This document shows positions 8,501 through 12,046 of a stretch of DNA of 12,046 nucleotides, in pieces. Numbering within the stretch: the stretch's first letter is position 1; each line of letters opens with the position of its first letter. The stretch lies in assembly GCA_009842375.1 (NCBI GenBank), contig VYFM01000574.1, forward strand, positions 1 to 12,046, in the 5' to 3' direction. The notes beneath the pieces were generated by a model. The model was given only the letters and a program-made list of their open reading frames with translations, was not told where the DNA came from and made no database searches. Both the position numbers and the translations under genes were made by a program. This stretch comes from Candidatus Poribacteria bacterium. GTDB taxonomy: Bacteria; Poribacteria; WGA-4E; WGA-3G.

Positions 8501-11500
8501 TCTGTGACAACTCAACAAAATTGAGTATGAGTTGATTAATAGTATCAGACAAGTCGGTAACCTGGTACGGTGTGAGACTTGATGGGGTTTCGAGGTTCAA
8601 ATTGACCGAAGACAACCGTGGGGCTTGAGAATCGTAAATGATGTCATGTTCAACCTGATAAATATTACTTGCTTTGTCAACGAGGTCAACCGTTAGTGTA
8701 TATTCTCCGTCGGAACTCCCATCTGTCGGCAGAGGTGCGGGGAGCGTGAAGAAAAGTTGGTTTGTATCATCATGTGTAATGTACCCATTAACCGCTTCAC
8801 CGCTTTTATTATGTAAACTGATTGTTTGATCATCAAGTTCAAGCAATGCCGGACCAACATCTTCAACAGTTAATTGGAACTGCACTAAACCTGCACCGAT
8901 ATAAGAAATCGGTTGATGCAATATTATAGGTGTAGCAGCAGTTATTCTGGGAGATTGGGTATCATATATGAATGCACGGAAAGCAACATCACCTATGCGT
9001 CCTGCGTTGTCTACAGGTGTGACAGCAACAGTATACTGTCCATCAGCACTACCATCATCGGGAAGTGCTATTGGTCGCCATATCAATTGATTTTGAGCAT
9101 TGAGCGTTGTGGTTCCAGGTACAGGTAGTCCGGTGGAACTCGTAACAACAATGCGGGATTCTCCATCTCCTACAGCGATGCCAATTCCTGTGGTGTCTGC
9201 AATTGAAGCGACAATCTCACCAGCACTACTGTTGACATAAACAATTGCCCCACTCTTACCGCCGATCATAACTGTCGTAACAACAGGAACTGCAATGTCT
9301 AAATGGAACCTGTAAATAAACGGTGTCTCAGAGACATTGCCGATAATATCACTCGGTGTAATTGTAAGTGTATATGCCCCGAGTATTGAAAGGTTTTGGA
9401 AATTTAGCGTCAATAAGTTGGCACCATCATTACTTCGGTGTACCGCAAGCGCATTTCCATCTGGACCTGTTAGAGATACAACTGTGTTATCAAAGTCAGT
9501 ATCAGTTCCATCAAATTCAACAGTTATCTGAGAGAAAGATTCGGTTACACCTATAGCAGTATCAAGTGAAAGCTGCTGTTTCGGGTCAATTCCTACCTCA
9601 ACAGTATTGATTGATGGGAATTGTGTATCTAATATAAGCGGGAAGTTCTGCGTGTACTGATTTCCAGAGAAATCCACAAAGGTTGCGGTGATAGTATATT
9701 CTCCATCCGCTGTGCCGTTTCGTGGAATTGCTGCTTCAGTGCTCCATGTTAATTGATTGTTCGCTGCATTCGCCTCTACCTTTGCTTGTGGCACAAGGAT
9801 TCCTTGTGTGTTCAGGACAGTTATTGTTGAAGCATCAAAATTAATGCCGGAACCGATATAATTGGTAATTTCAACCGTAATATCGCTTATGTTATTGACC
9901 GTTCCGTCTTCTGGCGTTGTTAATCGAATTTGCGGTTGTGTCTGGCTAACCAGATAGAATTGCCGTCTGACAGCTGCACCAATATTTCCTGTGCGGTCAG
10001 TTGGGGTGACTTCAATTATATAGGTCCCATCATCTGAACCGTCTGAGGCAATCGGCTGCAATAGTGTCAACGTGGCTGTATCTGTACCATTACTGGAAAT
10101 ATCTACAGGTACTTCAACTTGACTTTCACCAATACCGCGTTTTAAACTGAAAGCACTCTGGACAAAATCAATTCCGCTTGTTGCTTCATTAAGTCGGATA
10201 ACAACTTCAGTCAGATTGGAAACAGTCTGATTTGCTGCAGGGACAGTTGAAGTAAGCGTTGGGACTTGCGTATCGTATATAAACTCAAATTGGTGTATCT
10301 CAAAATTGCCGAGTGCATCTGCAGCCTTAATATTAAGGACATACTTTCCGTCTTGACTTCCATCGCTTTTTAGAAGCGGCGTATCCAAAATGTATGTGAG
10401 AACACTGTTGGCACTATCTGGAAAAGTTCGACCGGAGATATGAGTTGTGCTGCCATCTTGATTGGAAATGCCGAATACAACACTACTGATGTCATTTGCA
10501 CCTGAATAAGTAACACCTGTTCCAAATTCACCATCATCAAAGGTAACGACAAACTGGTTAAGGGGAAGATTGTAGTAAACAGTGTCACCTAAGAAGGAGA
10601 AAGGTTCACCGTCACGTGCGGGTTTTACTGAAACAAGTTCTGGGGCAAGATTATCATAAAGAAATGAAATAGGAATGGGGGCTGTTCTGTTACCTGCTAT
10701 ATCGGCTCCAACAATTTCAATGGTATACCTACCGTCTTGGAGTCCCTCTCTTGCTAATAAAGGTGAAAACAGTTGCCAACGGATTTTATTGTCAACGAAA
10801 CTTGCCTGCTGTCCGAGTAACGCATTTCCATTAGCGTCCATAAGCCTAATAGTTGAATCGTCAAGATTGAGTTCAAAATTATCTTCTAACGTGGCTTCAA
10901 CATAATTCACCAATCCATTAACACCACTACCGGGAATAAATTCTCCGTTATTGGTCCCCACGGTTTTTAAATTCGGTGCAGCATTATCAAAGGTAAACCT
11001 TGCACTACTTGAGGCGAGGTTACCTGCTATATCGGAGATAGAGACTGTGGCTTCATAAACTCCATTTTCAGTTAATTCATTTAGAGGATTTCCGAATGTG
11101 AAAATTGCTTTGTTGGTTCCGGATGTTGCTAATGTACCGTTGATGACCGCGCCACCAACTCGCTTAATCACTATCTCAGTATCACTCCCAGTGAGATTAA
11201 GTTCTGTGTTTGTCCCATCCCCTTTATAGGCATTGAAACTGATAGTATGAACGTTCGCATTTACATACGTATCATCTACAAGTGGTAATGTATCGTTTAT
11301 GAAAATACCTGTGATACGGGGTTTTTCAGTATCAATTGTAATATCTTCTGTCAAATCGGATTCTGTCTTGTTTCCACCGTTGTCCGTAATCTGTATTTTT
11401 AACTTGTACTGTCCATCCTCAAACACTCTCTCGTTTGCATCCCTACCATTCCAATAATATGTATGACTTCCACTTACTGTGTTCAAAGCAATTGATTGTC

Positions 11501-12046
11501 CAATCGGTTCACCACCAGCTGCTCTTTGAAATATCAGCAGTGCTTCAGCAACATCTTCGTCTAACGTATAGTAAACAGGAAGGGTATTTAAGATGGGGGA
11601 AAATTCGGCATCACCTAAATTGATATCAGGTTTTTCAGCTATTGTGTCTATTGTAACCACTGTCTCAAGTTCTGATACCTGGTCCTCTATTAACGGATCA
11701 TCAACTGAAATAGTTAGTCTAACACGAATCGTATAATCTCCATCTGGTAGTATATTTTGTTGACCTTCGAGTTTTCCATCCCATTCTAACCTTACGGTCT
11801 GATTACTAGACAATCTAACACCAGTGTCAGTCTGAGTTCCAGAAAAAATTTCCTTTTCTCCATTATAATCCACATACACCGTATATTCATATACTTGATT
11901 ATCATCGTCGCCAGAATCGCCAGTTGTAAATACGATCTGTAACTTTTCTGTATCACCGTTAAATACTGAATCACCGTTGGCATCAACGGATAAATTTGAC
12001 AGTTGTGCCCAAGCATAAGGTTGTACAACTAACAACACAAGAAATA
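2559..12046 (-). CDS. Giant secreted Ig-like repeat protein, 5' partial, FlgD-like C-terminus
   Basis: The frame runs off the right edge, so the true start is outside. At least 3162 residues remain; numbering here takes the GTG at 12038 as residue 1. That GTG lies inside a signal-peptide core (FLVLLVVQPYAWA, likely cleavage AWA-Q before residue 12) and is not the start. Two FlgD-like modules follow (about 12-236, with WDGKLEG and WNGRDANE), then five Ig-like modules (about 237-812). Next comes a repeat array of 15 modules of about 111 residues (813-2487), five more modules (2488-3058), and a FlgD-like domain (about 3059-3159) ending GKILVVD. Many modules carry DGxxDGxY, then D-x-AGN, then a YDTQxP linker. 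I see no cysteine and no enzymatic motif. It is probably an extended surface stalk or adhesin; the ligand cannot be read from the sequence. The PorV-like gene follows in the same probable operon. A structural matrix protein is an alternative. Confidence 0.9.
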   Translation of the reverse strand, partial: FLVLLVVQPYAWAQLSNLSVDANGDSVFNGDTEKLQIVFTTGDSGDDDNQVYEYTVYVDYNGEKEIFSGTQTDTGVRLSSNQTVRLEWDGKLEGQQNILPDGDYTIRVRLTISVDDPLIEDQVSELETVVTIDTIAEKPDINLGDAEFSPILNTLPVYYTLDEDVAEALLIFQRAAGGEPIGQSIALNTVSGSHTYYWNGRDANERVFEDGQYKLKIQITDNGGNKTESDLTEDITIDTEKPRITGIFINDTLPLVDDTYVNANVHTISFNAYKGDGTNTELNLTGSDTEIVIKRVGGAVINGTLATSGTNKAIFTFGNPLNELTENGVYEATVSISDIAGNLASSSARFTFDNAAPNLKTVGTNNGEFIPGSGVNGLVNYVEATLEDNFELNLDDSTIRLMDANGNALLGQQASFVDNKIRWQLFSPLLAREGLQDGRYTIEIVGADIAGNRTAPIPISFLYDNLAPELVSVKPARDGEPFSFLGDTVYYNLPLNQFVVTFDDGEFGTGVTYSGANDISSVVFGISNQDGSTTHISGRTFPDSANSVLTYILDTPLLKSDGSQDGKYVLNIKAADALGNFEIHQFEFIYDTQVPTLTSTVPAANQTVSNLTEVVIRLNEATSGIDFVQSAFSLKRGIGESQVEVPVDISSNGTDTATLTLLQPIASDGSDDGTYIIEVTPTDRTGNIGAAVRRQFYLVSQTQPQIRLTTPEDGTVNNISDITVEITNYIGSGINFDASTITVLNTQGILVPQAKVEANAANNQLTWSTEAAIPRNGTADGEYTITATFVDFSGNQYTQNFPLILDTQFPSINTVEVGIDPKQQLSLDTAIGVTESFSQITVEFDGTDTDFDNTVVSLTGPDGNALAVHRSNDGANLLTLNFQNLSILGAYTLTITPSDIIGNVSETPFIYRFHLDIAVPVVTTVMIGGKSGAIVYVNSSAGEIVASIADTTGIGIAVGDGESRIVVTSSTGLPVPGTTTLNAQNQLIWRPIALPDDGSADGQYTVAVTPVDNAGRIGDVAFRAFIYDTQSPRITAATPIILHQPISYIGAGLVQFQLTVEDVGPALLELDDQTISLHNKSGEAVNGYITHDDTNQLFFTLPAPLPTDGSSDGEYTLTVDLVDKASNIYQVEHDIIYDSQAPRLSSVNLNLETPSSLTPYQVTDLSDTINQLILNFVELSQIDFANTIISLMGPDGSSIPITLENNGIDEITVNFVTLTRGGLYTLSVTPQDKAGNVAQGAVPYLFRLKYEALSLALVQANTVGESFELTSYQVTDISDPINSFTLEFTDALRVDFENTGVMLSGPDGQEIPVTLVETEDSKLMIRFVPLTQSGEYTLSVTPQDITGNVAPRSMQYPFRLKIEVPGLASVKANTLDTSLDLIPYEIVEISESVNGFTLEFTDGERVDFVNTSVVLTGPNNQVVSVALEDDGEGRLLVRFVSLVQSGLYTLSVTPQDITGNVAPSSVQYPFRLKIEVPGLASVKANTLDTSLDLIPYEIVEISESVNGFTLEFTDGERVDFVNTSVVLTGPNGQEISVSSEDDGEGRLLVRFVSTGQSGLYMLSVTPQDITGNVAQTTVQYPFRLKFETPGITSVKANAPDATYDLIPYEIVEIGESVNGFTLEFTDGDRVDFANIRIVLTGPNGQEISVSSKDDGDGVMLVRFVSLVQSGLYTLSVTPQDITGNVAQTTVQYPFRLKFETPGITSVKANAPDATYDLIPYEIVEIGESVNGFTLEFTDGDRVDFANIRIVLTGPNGQEISVSSKDDGDGVMLVRFVSLVQSGLYTLSVTPQDISGDVSQTTVQYPFRLKYEVSGIASVKANTSDAAFDLIPYEIVEIGESVNGFTLEFTDASRIDIENTNVTLTAPNGQEISVTLQENEQSQLIIRFIPLTQSGVYTLDMIPQDLAGNVAQQVSQYQFRLDTTLPSVSSILIDGKRGSTVYVRNAIPRIVAIINDSIGVGIAFGDSGSAIVVTNSQGMQIAGTTTSNGSNQLTWIPTPFPTDGTADGQYTVAVTPIDKAGRNGITVNRQFIYDTQTPRIISATPLTLHAPVSYVSELSEFVLTIEDVGPADLVFASQVVALMDAAGKPVPAVLTYDELAQQLYLTLNKPFASDGSVDGSYTLNTLLVDKAGNTLNARLSLIYDSKVPQVSAVQVNTPGTPTELVINEVSDLSETINTITIQFSEATRIDFENTSVSLTDPDDLTIPLTQGDDGVSQLTLSFPELTKIGQYTLSVTPQDVAGNVAQSPTQFAFYLQFILPSVEAVRIGDTATLGSGDIAYVNADNFEIVVNLLDPAGVGLSFESLTGSDILVATLDNEIVPGSIATNGTDIMVWRPVTLSSDGSSDGRYAVYVYPVDKKGREGRTAYRELIYDTQEPEITDVTPINLSQPVTYISESLTQFQFTVQDVGPADLSLEDQNVSLRNQSGTLIPTKLTNDTNNQLFLTLDEPLPLDGSRDGEYTVEIAFSDNAGNTLTIDHSIVYDTQAPTIVSTVPAHGAQLTEDVTQIQVVLDDKGDSGIDWSRTTVTLVNPDGVEISGELTSNGKTQITLTTNQLVADGMYLIRVQAVDRAGNGSQSVFEQSFLLSRLLPAVLSTSPSTAPVEDAYTNEEVDQIEVLLETADESHLSTVRLLNSKNQVVAGQQLRQPDKLIYKLVRPLAMDGSEDGIYTIEFTPISATGRSGEVQQLLFTYDTQPPELVLKGIQLIVVEAQVNNSLTKIQLDLTDKVSGIDWENLDEDWVTFERLSPDPTEIPGKLSYIEGEQSYIIFSLKVPLADDGSNDGKYRVTVTPIDKAGNGDETYEEEFTYDTSPPVIDPNSLLINDTPLLTDIDAEDYPSSISTTGGVTVQASVSDTGLGVNLSQSSIVIRNPNGQEVTGTTRRNGVDTILFTSDGLNVEGNYQIIVTAVGNDTEQLGFSPNDSITTEFLYETTDPTAVVTNDGGKTEFTDEELTLEGTAADPQGVRRAGPQGEGEVPVPASGVWLVEIVGTGPDGQPIEPVLATDESGAQQQPWSRWSIDFLPTRSGEYDIDIRVTDKAGNFAVYDVGEYTMSVSFSFNGNTFVYPNPVRHSKGDSAFISFDLNAAAEEKVELILYIYDWGGDLVYSNTYTNIIPGERNDTQINWKLKNQAGTPVARGLYVFRLEAVNGAGNRANAVGKILVVD
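2562..2865 (-). other. C-terminal FlgD-like / type-A-sorting-like domain
   Basis: About 100 residues begin near FVYPNPVRHSKGD. They contain the strand motif ILYIYDWGGDLVYS, an INWKLKNQAGTPVARGLYVF segment (Trp, then G-x-P-V-A-x-G-x-Y), and end GKILVVD. This is the layout of the FlgD Ig-like fold and of type IX C-terminal sorting domains: PNP start, IYD-x-x-G, W, G-x-Y and a terminal GKI strand. It differs clearly from the preceding modules. Whether it works as a sorting signal depends on secretion genes outside the window. Confidence 0.7.
6666..7334. repeat. Perfect 333-bp tandem direct repeat
   Basis: By direct reading, 6666-6998 and 7002-7334 are identical base for base, offset by 336. The match breaks at 6665/7001 and at 6999/7335, so the copies lie head to tail with three bases between. 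Synonymous positions also match, which points to very recent duplication or gene conversion within the giant gene, or possibly to an assembly effect. Confidence 0.9.
7468..7972. repeat. Second near-identical repeat pair, 336-bp offset
   Basis: 7468-7636 matches 7804-7972 with a single difference at 7506/7842, and 7507-7636 is identical to 7843-7972. The pair spans the junction of neighbouring B modules rather than one whole module. Outside this block, similarity drops sharply on both sides. Confidence 0.85.
12006..12046 (-). other. Truncated signal peptide of the giant protein
   Basis: On the - strand the window opens in frame with F-L-V-L-L-V-V-Q-P-Y-A-W-A followed by QLSNL. This is a hydrophobic core, a short polar region and an A-x-A signal peptidase I site, predicting a mature start at Gln12. 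The basic N-region and the start codon lie beyond position 12046, probably by 10 to 15 codons. Confidence 0.8.

Larger units (their letters stand above)
4578..9602 (-). repeat. Higher-order array of 15 Ig-like modules in a B-A-B' pattern
   Basis: Three module types alternate. B modules (about 110-112 residues) contain LTGPxGQ, GxYTLSVTPQDxxGN and often end YPFRLK. A modules contain I-G/D-GK-x-G, VYVN, GVGIAxGD and DGxADGQYTVAV, ending FIYDTQxP. B' modules start ATPxxLxxPVSYxxE, contain EDVGPA and DGSxDGxYT, and end IYDSQ. In protein order: B 9602-9273, A 9272-8940, B' 8939-8607, B 8606-8274, six B 8273-6258, A 6257-5925, B' 5924-5592, B 5591-5256, A 5255-4908, B' 4907-4578. A three-module unit thus occurs three times, with B amplified in the middle. 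Confidence 0.85.

Overview
The window holds three protein-coding genes. A quinolinate synthase (nadA) lies on the + strand at the left. Facing it on the - strand are a giant Ig-repeat surface protein, cut by the right edge, and directly downstream of it a PorV/PorQ-type outer-membrane barrel protein. The two transcription units converge on one strong hairpin terminator. I see no tRNA, rRNA, CRISPR array, transposase or phage gene.

The organism is probably a Gram-negative bacterium of the FCB group or a nearby lineage such as Poribacteria. This rests on three things: the PorV/PorQ-family barrel with its typical N-terminal signature, the giant exported protein ending in a FlgD-like, type-A-sorting-like domain, and the AT-leaning DNA. 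The phylum is an inference and cannot be fixed from this window.

Layout: 1-313 is a leader region with promoter-like elements, two short palindromes and a 16-codon upstream reading frame. nadA is at 314-1432 and the shared terminator at 1465-1507. The PorV-like gene is at 1524-2519 (-). A 39-base gap carrying a strong ribosome binding site separates it from the giant gene at 2559-12046 (-). The giant gene is open at the window edge, which falls inside the hydrophobic core of its signal peptide.

The giant protein has at least 3162 residues and about 28 beta-sandwich modules, and I see no cysteine in it. Its centre (4578-9602) is a higher-order repeat of three module types (B, A, B'), in the order B-A-B'-B, then six more B modules, then A-B'-B-A-B'. 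The six extra B modules are each exactly 336 bp (6258-8273). Two neighbouring units share a perfect 333-bp direct repeat, and another unit is a mosaic of its two neighbours. This points to recent expansion by unequal recombination.

The giant protein and the PorV-like barrel are probably co-transcribed. In known type IX secretion, PorV carries cargo that has a beta-sandwich C-terminal sorting domain. The pair may therefore be a dedicated surface protein and its outer-membrane partner. nadA is a separate housekeeping unit for NAD synthesis.
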